Assembly (NCBI RefSeq): GCF_026262505.1
Contig: NC_067207.1
Location: forward strand, 23,156,082-23,220,081
DNA: 64,000 nucleotides
DNA from: Trichomonas vaginalis G3
Taxonomy: Eukaryota; Parabasalia; Trichomonadida; Trichomonadidae
Reading direction: 5' to 3'
Shown: one piece after another, positions 44,666 to 53,996 of the stretch
Layout of the letters: every line of letters starts with the position of its first letter
Position numbering within the stretch: position 1 is the stretch's first letter
Program-made: the position numbers and the translations under genes
Notes under the pieces: generated by a model
What the model was told of the DNA's origin: nothing
What the model saw: only the letters and a program-made list of their open reading frames with translations
Databases searched by the model: none

Positions 44666-45910
44666 CTAATGTTCCATCTCCCATATTGAATTAAAGCTAT
44701 ATATAGATCCGGAAAAATCAAATACATCACATAATAATTGATCATTTCCATTACAATTTTTCCCTGTTTGTATTATTTTGAATGAAACAAATAAATCGCT
44801 TGTATTGATGCTGTATTTACGTATATCTCCTTGTTTAAATGCAGAATTTTGCATTTCATGCAAAATTATTTTTTCACCTCGAATTGTTGTCCCTTCGACT
44901 TTCCATGATTGAAGGAAACTAACAAATGATCCATAATCGGATACAGATCTAATAATATATTCATTAGGTTGAATTGCAAATCCTGATTTTAGTTTCCACT
45001 GAATCCATGAATTAGAATAATCTTTGGTTTTGACAAAAGTCTCCTTTTTATATCTGTTTATCAAATCAGCTGATCCATCTTCATATGATGAAGCAGACAT
45101 TTCAACATTACCGCTTTGGAAGTAATTTGTTTCTATTTGAGATATAGTTTTAATTGGAAGAAAGTTTCTCGTTCTTAATAATGAATCATGGAGAGATTTA
45201 ACAACGTTCTTGTAGTTGTTTGCGTTAGTCGAAGCTTCTATTTCATCAATGATATTTTTACTGCAAAACTCTAAATAAATATTCTCATATAATGGATAGA
45301 ATGTTTCGTTCTCATTTGCTAATGAAATGATAAAATTGGCTAAAGAATCCTCATTTTCAATAACAAGTTCTTTTCTGCTTAATATTCTTTGAAGGATATC
45401 TAAGCCTAATTTATTTGAAGCTAATTTGAGTTTATTTTTATCGATTTCAAAGAAATGCGCTGATATGAAGTCAATGCATTCTAATATCTTGTCTTTTGAT
45501 GAAACATATAAATAAAATTCGAGTAATTCAATGCAATTATTTTTATCAATTTGCATTTTATCAAGAACTTGACTTTTATAGAAATTAGTTAGTTCATTAA
45601 TTCCAAGATTCATTCCAATATGAAAGAGATCCTTCAAAATTGTATCATCACACTCGACTTCGGTTTGCCTATATTGAAGTATATCTTTCAATACATTATA
45701 TGTATCTGGCGAGATAATTTCAGTATTTACATCAATTTTAGTAATGCCATTATCCAATAGATACTGCGAGAAAATCTTTTGTGAAATTGCAACAGCAAAT
45801 GACTTATTAAGTAATATTTCAACATTGTTGACTGCTAAAATCACTTTGTCTTGTGAGTTGTAGTTATTAATTCTATAAAGAATTTGGTTATCGAGTTGGA
45901 TTAAAACCAT
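44666..45910 (-). CDS. BTB-like protein with C-terminal F5/8 (discoidin)-like domain
   Basis: 414 residues. The N-terminal ~110 residues resemble a BTB/POZ fold (VNNVEILLNKSFAVAISQKI, then YNVLKDILQYRQTEVECDD). A BACK-like helical region follows to ~215. The last ~150 residues (NSWIQWKLKSGFAIQPNEYI, SWKVEGTTI, FVSFKIIQTGKN) resemble the coagulation factor 5/8 C-type domain. This combination occurs in BTB proteins that serve as adaptors for ubiquitin ligases and is greatly expanded in trichomonads. Cytoplasmic: no signal peptide or membrane segment. The start is the first ATG after a stop-rich AT region. The substrate is unknown. Confidence 0.7.
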   Translation of the reverse strand: MVLIQLDNQILYRINNYNSQDKVILAVNNVEILLNKSFAVAISQKIFSQYLLDNGITKIDVNTEIISPDTYNVLKDILQYRQTEVECDDTILKDLFHIGMNLGINELTNFYKSQVLDKMQIDKNNCIELLEFYLYVSSKDKILECIDFISAHFFEIDKNKLKLASNKLGLDILQRILSRKELVIENEDSLANFIISLANENETFYPLYENIYLEFCSKNIIDEIEASTNANNYKNVVKSLHDSLLRTRNFLPIKTISQIETNYFQSGNVEMSASSYEDGSADLINRYKKETFVKTKDYSNSWIQWKLKSGFAIQPNEYIIRSVSDYGSFVSFLQSWKVEGTTIRGEKIILHEMQNSAFKQGDIRKYSINTSDLFVSFKIIQTGKNCNGNDQLLCDVFDFSGSIYSFNSIWEMEH

Positions 45911-46221
45911 TTAATCATTTTTACAACAGTTAATTCAAATGAATTCAATTTTGTTTGATTTCAAATAAATATGACAATTGTTTTGAGCTTTTTCGTTATA
46001 GTTTGGTGGCGATTTGTGGCTGATTTCTAACTTTTTTTGACTATGAAATCAAAAACATTCATAAAATGATAAACAGATACTTCCTAATATCATGAATTTT
46101 TGTATTTGTTCTAAAGAGAAAAAAATAAGTTTTTCTAATTTTTTATAAATTCAAATAATATAGTTTTATTTTGAACATAAATATATTTCATTACATCAGC
46201 TAGCTCGCGTAATGCTTTTCT
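45911..46221. other. Short intergenic region
   Basis: AT-rich DNA between two leftward genes. No feature I can support. Confidence 0.5.
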
Positions 46222-46842
46222 TTATTTGATTGCTTCGTATTCATCATCTTTATGAGCTTGGTCACGAGCTTCATCACATCTTCTATTAACTTCAGGATCT
46301 TCAACTAAATCATCAATAGAAAGTTGACGATTGCAGCCTGCAAATGGACATGGAGCGGACATATTTCTACCCATTGATCTTGACTGAATATATGCAATGA
46401 TTGCAGTCTTTTCGTAAACGTGGTGGCATTTTCGAGAAACAACTGGATTTGTAGGAATCTTATTTGTAATTGGGCAAAGAAGACCAACAGTACTTGCTGA
46501 TTCTTCGATGACAATGTCATCATCGCAAGCTCTTATCTTTTCTTTCTGTTGTTCAATGAGCTGTTGCTTAGAACGTTGATAAGAATAACTATTTTGATCT
46601 TTAAATTGCTTAGCTTGTTGTAAAATATTGTCATAGTCGTCTCCCTCTGTATATCCTCCTCGAGCTGCCATATAGCAATCAAAATCTTGTTGTAGATCAA
46701 TAATGTCTTCAAATAATTTGGCCATTTTTTGTGCAGCTTCTGGTGATTTGTACTTGACTGCTTCCTCCCAAACAGAGCCTGTTGATTGGAGGCATTCATT
46801 TAACTGGTCCTTATAAAAATTATCAAATGCTGAAGCTCTCAT
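46222..46842 (-). CDS. NSE2: NSE2/MMS21-like SUMO E3 ligase (SP-RING)
   Basis: 206 residues. The first ~110 are helical and coiled-coil-like (LFEDIIDLQQDFDCYMAA, QLIEQQKEKIRA), as in the part of NSE2 that binds the SMC5 arm. The SP-RING spans about 122-180, with CPITNKIPTNPVVSRKCHHV, then an ...Cys-Pro-x3-Cys segment (CPFAGCNRQLSIDDL). The Cys/His spacing fits the Nse2-type zinc finger, in which fewer zinc ligands are present than in a true RING. Known role: SUMO ligase of the SMC5/6 complex in DNA repair and chromosome segregation. The length is close to the yeast and animal proteins (about 250). No close neighbour of related function. A U-box ligase is a less likely alternative. Confidence 0.75.
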   Translation of the reverse strand: MRASAFDNFYKDQLNECLQSTGSVWEEAVKYKSPEAAQKMAKLFEDIIDLQQDFDCYMAARGGYTEGDDYDNILQQAKQFKDQNSYSYQRSKQQLIEQQKEKIRACDDDIVIEESASTVGLLCPITNKIPTNPVVSRKCHHVYEKTAIIAYIQSRSMGRNMSAPCPFAGCNRQLSIDDLVEDPEVNRRCDEARDQAHKDDEYEAIK

Positions 46843-47497
46843 ATAAATTATGATAAAATTTCTAAGAATTTACTGTATATTTGAAGTTACATAATCACAG
46901 AAATTATATTATTATCGAAATATAACGATACTCATTTCATATAAAATTTAAAATTTATTCAATAATGCTTGTATGTGTCAGTATGTAGCATTCACATTCT
47001 TAATCTAATAAACAAATACCATAGACGAAATTACTGCGTGAAAAATTGATTCTTTTCATCAGATTCTCTAAAAAATCATAAATATTGGGATGAAAGGCAG
47101 CAATTTATGAAGAATTCTAAGCATAACCCAAGAGATTATGATGGTGAGATTATTATTATAGAAAAAAGAAGGAGATTAATCTTGAGATTTTCCGTTATAT
47201 TGAAATAGGGTGTTGACAAAGCGAGAATTTATTTATTGGATCTATCACGGATGCTTTTTCTTGTTTTACTTTATCCTCAAAAATAGATAACCTTAAAAAT
47301 TAATCAATGATGCGAAACATTTAATGAGCGAAAACTAGCACATCATTATGGATAAAATGAAAATAAAACGAAACCCATAGATACAGAATGATTAAGAGAA
47401 TATATGTGCACAGTATTTTCCTAAAAAACAACCGAGATTGATGCTGTTTTCATCAAAAAAGAAAAATTGCTATTTTGCATTTTCGAAAAAGTGACAA
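46843..47497. other. Intergenic region
   Basis: AT-rich sequence between two leftward genes, with one AAAAAGTGACAAC just before 47498 on the plus strand. No ORF or repeat supported. Confidence 0.5.
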
Positions 47498-48598
47498 CTA
47501 AATATCGATTTTATTTTCAAACAAATAAATAAGTAAAGAAATCAAATCTTGCATATCTCTTAGAGCGATAACGGAGTAAGGACCACATTTAAGCTTTGGA
47601 ACTAATATTAAAGACGAAACATATTCTCCATCCAAAATTAATTTGAAATCTGAGTTTTTAACTGGAACTTTCTGCGAAGAAATGCCTAAATGAGATATAG
47701 ATGCAAGCAATGGATATAGATTTTGAGAATCATACGAGTTACAGTATCCAATTGCTAATCCTTTTCCAATTAAAGCTTCATCACGAATTGGAGTGTTAAG
47801 ATTAGGATTTTTAACGCAATGAGGTTCGATATAGAAACAACGAGAGCTTTCTACAAGAGATTTAAGGTCATTAGGTATTAAAGATTTGAAAAATGAATTT
47901 ATTGATTCAATTTTTTCTTCATTTGCTGAATAAAGTATTAATATGTTAAGAGAATCTGTATTTTTAGACTCAATGAATGTTTTTAACGCGCTATAACATG
48001 AGGAATGCATTGCAACATTTGAATAAGAAAATAATTCATTATTTGTACCAAATTGATGATATGATACATATGGCATTGCATAAAGATCCCAATTAATAAG
48101 ATCTTCTTCATAAATTCCCAATTTTCCAACAATATAATTTGTAAAATTCGGATCTTCCTCTTGAGATACCATAAACTGACCAACATACTCAGAGCAAATC
48201 GCATCAACTGAATCAAAATATTTGGTTACAATCTTTCCAGTTTCATTTTTGTATTTTACAGTTCCTGCAACTTTGTAGCATTGATTACATATTGCTTGAT
48301 GATTAGTTTTAATGCAATTATATTCATCTTCTTGGTAATCGGATTTATAATATATTGAAATAGGATTTTCATCGTAATGTGCTGCAATAATTGTAAATTT
48401 ACTGTTTCCAGCATAATCAAATGCAATCAAAGCATTATCATCTTTTAATATGAAGCACTTTTTAGATATAGTTCCAATATCTTTTTCTTCTAGCTCATTA
48501 AACTTCTTCTTTTTCAGTAAATTTCTTGCAAAACTCAAGACATGAGGAGGCGATGGACATTTTTGAAGATAATTTGAGAAATCAGCTAAATACTCCAT
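47498..48598 (-). CDS. M18 aminopeptidase family protein, active site degenerate
   Basis: 366 residues, shorter than typical aspartyl aminopeptidases (about 450-480). The start resembles M18: DFSNYLQKCPSPPHVLSFAR and FNELEEKDIG, then LIAFDYAGNSKFTIIAAHYD. The first metal site HxD is kept (H74, D76) and an EE pair occurs in LYSANEEKIES. Other positions are changed: the HAxHPN motif appears as PHCVKNPNLN, and the C-terminal SMHxxRE motif as VIALRDMQDL, without the His. A peptidase needing all metal ligands would probably be inactive, so this may be a pseudoenzyme. Cytosolic: no signal peptide. It is divergent from the gene at 49551, and both share a 20-bp upstream motif. Confidence 0.65.
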   Translation of the reverse strand: MEYLADFSNYLQKCPSPPHVLSFARNLLKKKKFNELEEKDIGTISKKCFILKDDNALIAFDYAGNSKFTIIAAHYDENPISIYYKSDYQEDEYNCIKTNHQAICNQCYKVAGTVKYKNETGKIVTKYFDSVDAICSEYVGQFMVSQEEDPNFTNYIVGKLGIYEEDLINWDLYAMPYVSYHQFGTNNELFSYSNVAMHSSCYSALKTFIESKNTDSLNILILYSANEEKIESINSFFKSLIPNDLKSLVESSRCFYIEPHCVKNPNLNTPIRDEALIGKGLAIGYCNSYDSQNLYPLLASISHLGISSQKVPVKNSDFKLILDGEYVSSLILVPKLKCGPYSVIALRDMQDLISLLIYLFENKIDI

Positions 48599-48823
48599 GA
48601 AGAAAAAAAAAATTCTGCTGCTGGAATTTTTTTGGCAAACCCAAATTTTAGCTAAAAGTGACAGGGGAAAAAACGTTTAGTATTAAAAAAAAAGACCGAT
48701 GAGAGCTTCGTTCGAAATATAGAGGGAACTGAGAATGCGCAACCATTCTCAGGGAATATTGGATGCTATTCCCGTTCCCTCTGTATGGAAAATTGAGGTT
48801 TTCAAAGGGAGTTAAAATAATAT

Positions 48824-49058
48824 CAAATTTATACTAATTTACTTCAAAATACAAAAGTATTTGACAGCTAAAATTAGTTACTTTAGCAAGCCTATCAATA
48901 CCCTTTTACGATTATTGTTACTTTTTCGAAATAAAAGTAAAAACAAATTTATACTAATTTACTTCAAAATACAAAAGTATTTGACAGCTAAAATTAGTTA
49001 CTTTAGCAAGCCTATCAATACCCTTTTACGATTATTGTTACTTTTTCGAAATAAAATA
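48824..49058. repeat. 120-bp tandem duplication
   Basis: Units start at 48824 and 48944 (CAAATTTATACTAATTTACT) and are nearly identical over about 115 bp through TTTTTCGAAATAAAA. Two copies only. Confidence 0.9.
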
Positions 49059-49160
49059 AATTTATTATCAAAAACCTTTTTTTTTCTTAGTAAAAATAAA
49101 CGAAATTTTTTACCTTATGAACTTTTGATGGAAATATGCAAATTTAAAATAATAAAGAAA

Positions 49161-49290
49161 GCCGCGAGCGAAGCGATCAGCTTAGTTCGAAGATTTTGAT
49201 TCAAATCTTTGCTGATCTGTAATTCGCGGAAGCCGCGAGCGAATCGAGCGGCTTAGGTCTAAGATTTTGATTCAAATCTTTGCTTATATT
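49161..49290. repeat. 71-bp repeat with GC-rich head, two copies
   Basis: GCCGCGAGCGAA starts copies at 49161 and 49232; both end in a hairpin-forming AAGATTTTGATTCAAATCTT. The GC-rich heads differ (GCGATCAGC, TCGAGCGGC). GC content here is far above the surroundings. The nature is unknown. Confidence 0.75.
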
Positions 49291-49550
49291 CCTTAAATTC
49301 TTTATGAAACTCGCAACAGTTCCATAAAAAATTTTAAATTCTAAACTGTCGAAATTACCGATCGGTAATCACACCCGTGAATGGTGTGTCACTTTTTACA
49401 GGCGTGTCACTTTTAGCTAAAATTACCCCTACTCAATTTTTTTCCCTTGTATAATATTTCTCAATATTATTAGATTACCCAAACATATCATTACTGAAAA
49501 TAAGACACTTTTTATTAGAATTTCAGAGTGTCTTATCAAATAAAATTTGG

Positions 49551-51140
49551 ATGCTACGAGACGGGTTAACTCCTGATTATCAAGGAATTGCCAAAAATAT
49601 TGATCAGTATATTCACAATGATAATTTCATAATGTGTAGATCAGCAGACGAAATAATGAAAATAATCAGCAATTGCAAATTATCAATTTCTCAATCAATT
49701 ACATTATTTGAAAAACTAAGCAATGAACACAACAAAGAAGCGATGCTTGGTATAATCAAAAGCGCTACAATTGATCTAAACGCCAATGAAACTGAAGTCA
49801 CAAAATTATTAGATACATTTGTAAGAATTCTTGATCTTCCAATCCTTAATGATTTAGTCACATTTTACAAACCAAAAGGAATAAGTTTAAAAACATATAT
49901 GAAAGAGCTTAAATCCATCGTAAAGATATATCAAGAATCATCTGAAGCTTTAGCAAAAACAAGAGTTTTCCAAGGAAGTACAAGAAGGGAAGATTTAGAA
50001 CTAAAAATTCGAACAAAATTAAATTCATTTAAACAGTCATTAGATTACAAATATAATGGCTTTTATGATGGAAGAAGAATGGTAACTAACCAAACTTCAC
50101 AGGATCTATATGATTTGGAATCATTAATAGTTCAATATATGTCTTCAAATCAAAATGAACTTCCTGATGTTTCAAGATTGCGCATGGAGAATCTTCAAAG
50201 TGATAATAATTATTTAAAGAAGAAAGATGAAACTAATTCTGCTTTATTAGAGAAATATGCAAAAAATTTGGAAAAATACAAGAAATTGTATAATGATGCC
50301 TTGAAGCAATCACAGGCACAAGATTCGATCAGGATGGGAACAATTCAAAATTTAAAGAATCAGCTAATTACACTTAAAAATTCAAATGATCAAATTCCTG
50401 CACTAAGAACAGAAAATACTAGATTGAAAGCAGATGTTCAAAAATTGACTAGTGAAAAACAAAGATTGAATGAACAATACGAAGATTTGAGTATCCAATT
50501 TAGAACAGTACAACAAAGAGAAAATGCACAAATAGAATCATTGAATGTCGAGTTAACAAATGCCAAACGTTACGTACAAGCATACACAAACGTATCCAAA
50601 GAAAATGGAAGCTTGAAAGTTGAAATTAAAAGATTGAAGACTGAAAATGAAAGATTGAATACTGAAATTGAATATTTAAATGATGAAATTAAAAGATTGA
50701 ATGATGATCTTGGATTTTTGAATCAAAATAGAGTAGTTCGTGAAAATAATTTAAATGAGACTATTCGACAAAAAGATGTTCAAATTGCAAGATTGCAGCA
50801 AGAAAATAGGGAACTCAATCAAATGCCGAGATATAAAGTTGATGCAAATAAAATTATTTCTATTTGGGATAAAATAGAAGATGCACCAGAAGTTATTGAG
50901 ATTCCTATTATTTCAAATGATGATAAGCATATTCTGGAAAAGATCCAAGGAAGACTTATGTCAGCAGTAACTAAAAGAGCAAACAATCTTAATGAAGATG
51001 ACATGCAAGAACTTGATCAACTTTATAGAATGATTCAGAAATTTATTTCGAAGAAATCTTCTCCCAAAGCTCAGAAAGTATATAAGTTTATGGATAGAAT
51101 GCATAACGCACTTAATATTATTGAAGCAATACCTCATTAA
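49551..51140 (+). CDS. Long coiled-coil protein, function unknown
   Basis: 529 residues, start MLRDGLTPDYQG. The first ~190 residues are helical without heptads. From about 200 to 430 there is a long coiled coil, with repeated ENxRLKxE/LNxE-type patterns (ENTRLKADVQKL, LKTENERLNTEIEYLNDEIK). A folded C-terminal ~90 residues follow (DDMQELDQLYRMIQKFISKK). No transmembrane segment. Similar proteins are common in trichomonads and often annotated by coiled-coil resemblance only; a cytoskeletal or tethering role would be a guess. Codon use is AT-rich. The start codon choice rests on the first ATG after several in-frame stops. It is divergent from the M18-like gene. Confidence 0.75.
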   Translation: MLRDGLTPDYQGIAKNIDQYIHNDNFIMCRSADEIMKIISNCKLSISQSITLFEKLSNEHNKEAMLGIIKSATIDLNANETEVTKLLDTFVRILDLPILNDLVTFYKPKGISLKTYMKELKSIVKIYQESSEALAKTRVFQGSTRREDLELKIRTKLNSFKQSLDYKYNGFYDGRRMVTNQTSQDLYDLESLIVQYMSSNQNELPDVSRLRMENLQSDNNYLKKKDETNSALLEKYAKNLEKYKKLYNDALKQSQAQDSIRMGTIQNLKNQLITLKNSNDQIPALRTENTRLKADVQKLTSEKQRLNEQYEDLSIQFRTVQQRENAQIESLNVELTNAKRYVQAYTNVSKENGSLKVEIKRLKTENERLNTEIEYLNDEIKRLNDDLGFLNQNRVVRENNLNETIRQKDVQIARLQQENRELNQMPRYKVDANKIISIWDKIEDAPEVIEIPIISNDDKHILEKIQGRLMSAVTKRANNLNEDDMQELDQLYRMIQKFISKKSSPKAQKVYKFMDRMHNALNIIEAIPH

Positions 51141-51822
51141 TATAATGCACAATAAAATAGTATTTTTCTTATGATTGAAAAAATGAGGGACGCTAGAATT
51201 TGGTCATTTGTTGAATATCTGGGACTTTTTTTGAGGTTCTCACAAGATCAATTAATCTATATTTTAATAGTAAAAAAGTATAACACAACATTCTAAGAAT
51301 TTTTTTTCGTAGCTGGAAAATAATAAGTTCTCATAATTGATTAGCTTTGCGAGTAATTTGCCAATGATGAGTGTGAACTGCTCCGCGATGCACGCATATG
51401 GCAAAACCGCGGCAAAAATTGTTAAAATTGAGGGGATGATTAGTCGTATGAATTAATTATTTATAGCACATTATAGATGTCAAATTAAAGTAAACCGACT
51501 TATCGCCTCAGGAAATGCTTAAGGGTGCGGGGGAGACGATAAATCGCCCTCAGAAAAGTACTTTTAATGTTAATATTGAATGCTTCTAAACTTTCCATAC
51601 CACACATTGCAATATAATTAAGGTTAATTTCGAGTAGTTTACCTATCGTCGCCCGGGCATCCATAAAAATTGTTTTCGAGCATTTTTCGCCTTCTTTTTT
51701 CATAATTTTGAGTTATTTTGAATATTTAATTCCTTTATGAAAGAAATGTCACTCCCTGTTCTCTGCAATAGATAATGAATCAAAAATTCAAAGAAAAATG
51801 ATAAAATTAATTCTTTAATGTT
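51141..51822. other. Intergenic region with a GC-richer patch
   Basis: Most of this stretch is AT-rich, but 51340-51680 is clearly richer in GC (for example CTCCGCGATGCACGCATATG). A 67-codon minus-strand ORF (51500-51703, MKKEGEKCSKTIF...) covers part of it. It has no recognised domain and may be the remains of a gene. I do not call it as a gene. Confidence 0.35.
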
Positions 51823-53822
51823 TTATTCTGTAGCAACACCTGCACCATGTGAAATAAGGAATTCGACTATTTCTTTGTTATTAGCTTTTGATGCAGCATA
51901 AAGAACTGACAATCCATCTTTGTCTTTAGCATTAACATCAGCACCATGCAAAATAAGGAATTCGGCTGTTTCTTTATTGTTATTAGCTGCTGCAGCATGA
52001 AGAACTGACCATCTACCTTTCTTTTTAGCATTAACATCAGCACCATGCAAAATAAGGAACTCGACTATTTCTTTACTGTTACTATATGCAGCTGCATGAA
52101 GAATTGACCGCCCATCTTGGTATTTAGCATTAACATCAGCACCATGCAAAATAAGGAATTCGACTATTTCTTTATTGTTATTAGCTGCTGCAGCATGAAG
52201 AACTGACCATCCACCTTTCTTTTTAGCATTAACATCAGCACCATGCAAAATAAGGAATTCGGCTATTTCTTTACTGTTTTTATATGCTGCAGCATGAAGA
52301 ACTGACCATCCACCTTTGTCTTTAGCATTAACATCAGCACCATGCAAAATAAGGAATTCGGCTGTTTCTTTACTGTTTTTACCTGCTGCTTCATGAAGAA
52401 CTGACCATCCATCTTTGTCTTTAGCATTAACATCAGCACCATGCAAAATAAGGAACTCGACTATTTCTTTACTGTTACTATATGCAGCTGCATGAAGAAT
52501 TGACCGCCCATCTTGGTATTTAGCATTAATATCAGCACCATGCAAAATAAGAATTTCGGCTGTTTCTTTGCTGTTATTATCTGCTGCTGTATGAAGAACT
52601 GACCATCCATCTTGGTATTTAGCATTAACATCAGCACCATGCAAAATAAGGAATTCGACTATTTCTTTATTGTTATTAGCTGCTGCAGCATGAAGAACTG
52701 ACCATCCACCTTTCTTTTTAGCATTAACATCAGCACCATGCAAAATAAGGAATTCGGCTATTTCTTTACTGTTTTTATATGCTGCAGCATGAAGAACTGA
52801 CCATCCACCTTTGTCTTTAGCATTAACATCAGCACCGTGTGAAATCAAAATTTCACATATTTCTATACAATTAACACTTGCTGCAAAGCCAAGCGCAGTT
52901 TCCCCAAATTGAGTTTTTGCGTTAATGAAAGCACCCAATGAAAGGAAATATTCACATAGGGAAGGAATGCAAAAGCATGGCGAATAAATAAAGAATTTGT
53001 TAATGCATTTTGATTGATCTAAATAAACTAAAAATGCTTGAAAATTGTGATATGTGGTGCAATTATCTAAATCAATTTCTAGCTCGAATTCATTCATTAA
53101 AAAGGTAACAAAATCAATGTTATGTGAAATAATTGCATATTTCATGCATTCTTCAAACAGTTATTAATAATGTCTGGATTTCCACCCAAAAATGAATAAA
53201 AAAGACATTTTGGTGTTATTATTGAATTAAATTTTGAAATTAACAATTTAAAACAATTAACAGCTCCATGATAACAACATAGCTCAAGCAATGAATTAGG
53301 AGAAGAAGGATATAAATCACTTTGTAACATTTGATTCTTGTCGAAACTATCTGTCTCCGTGAAAATTATGAAAGAAAATTTGTCATCATACATAATAGCT
53401 CTGTAAATTGTGTTATCTTCAATAAAATTCAATGAATAATCTTTAGTTTTATTTGCTTCGATTCCAGAACTATACCTCGTTGATAATAAAACGCCATTTT
53501 CATCTTGTAAATCTGCCCACAAAATATATGGAATGCTTTGAATTTCTCCACGTGTAAAGATTGGATGATATTCTGTATAAATCATTTTGAAAATCTCCTT
53601 GTATGGCTTTATGTACTTGATATTAAAAGGCATTGCAGTAGAAATTATTGTTAGAATTTGATTTGGAGGTGCACGTTTGGTTTCAAACATTAAATTTTTG
53701 ATATCAAGATAAATTTTGTTAATTCCTTCTTCACTGAAAGTCTTCAGCTTATACAATGAATCGTATACATAATTAAAGTCTTTGTACAAATCCATTAACT
53801 CTTCATAATTCACTTTCTTCAT
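51823..53822 (-). pseudogene. DUF3447-type ankyrin repeat protein, one frameshift
   Basis: Two minus-strand ORFs overlap by 4 bp at 53142-53145 and together make one trichomonad-type ankyrin protein of about 665 residues. The upstream part (226 residues) is the DUF3447-like N-terminal region ending GGNPDIINNCLK. The downstream part continues it at once (MKYAIISHNIDFVTFLMNEF), so one base has been lost or gained near 53145. Then come eleven ankyrin repeats of 33 residues (GWSVLHAAAYKNSKEIAEFL and variants, ILHGADVNA). They are nearly identical at DNA level with a 99-bp period. Such proteins are protein-binding scaffolds, very numerous in Trichomonas. The break may be real or a consensus error. 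Some families of this type may start translation at the second ORF, but homology argues for one gene. Confidence 0.8.
51900..52830. repeat. 99-bp ankyrin-coding tandem repeats with higher order
   Basis: Ten near-identical 99-bp units in the gene above. The pair DKGGWSVLHAAAYKNSKEI / KKGGWSVLHAAAANNNKEI occurs twice, five units (495 bp) apart, showing recent duplication of a multi-unit block. Confidence 0.85.
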
Positions 53823-53996
53823 GAAAATGAAAAAAAAAGTTTATAAATCTAAAAAAGTGAATTTCTGAAGTTTACATTATCTTAATAAAATAATAAAAAT
53901 TAATGGAGAAAACGTTATATTCTGTAGTTATATTTCAAAATCTGTTTGAGTAAAATTTGATTTTTTAACACTTTACATTGTAAAGTAAAAAAACAG

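Larger units (their letters stand above)
48599..49550. promoter_or_regulatory. Divergent intergenic region with paired 20-bp motif
   Basis: This 950-bp region separates two divergent genes. The 20-mer TGTCACTTTTAGCTAAAATT occurs at 49405-49424 and in reverse complement at 48644-48663, so each gene has it upstream in the same sense, 46-65 bp before the ATG at 48598 and 127-146 bp before the ATG at 49551. A second TGTCACTTTTT is at 49387. Between them are a 120-bp tandem duplication and a 71-bp GC-rich repeat. It could be a shared promoter element or the ends of a small insertion. Confidence 0.45.

Noticed and set aside
48861-49199. 112-codon ORF
   Set aside because: It is produced by the 120-bp duplication (a repeated block of the same residues) and is not conserved in kind with any protein.
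49230-49290. tRNA gene (GATTCAAATC resembles a B box)
   Set aside because: No matching A box, acceptor stem or anticodon arm could be folded around it; the motif is part of a simple hairpin repeated twice.
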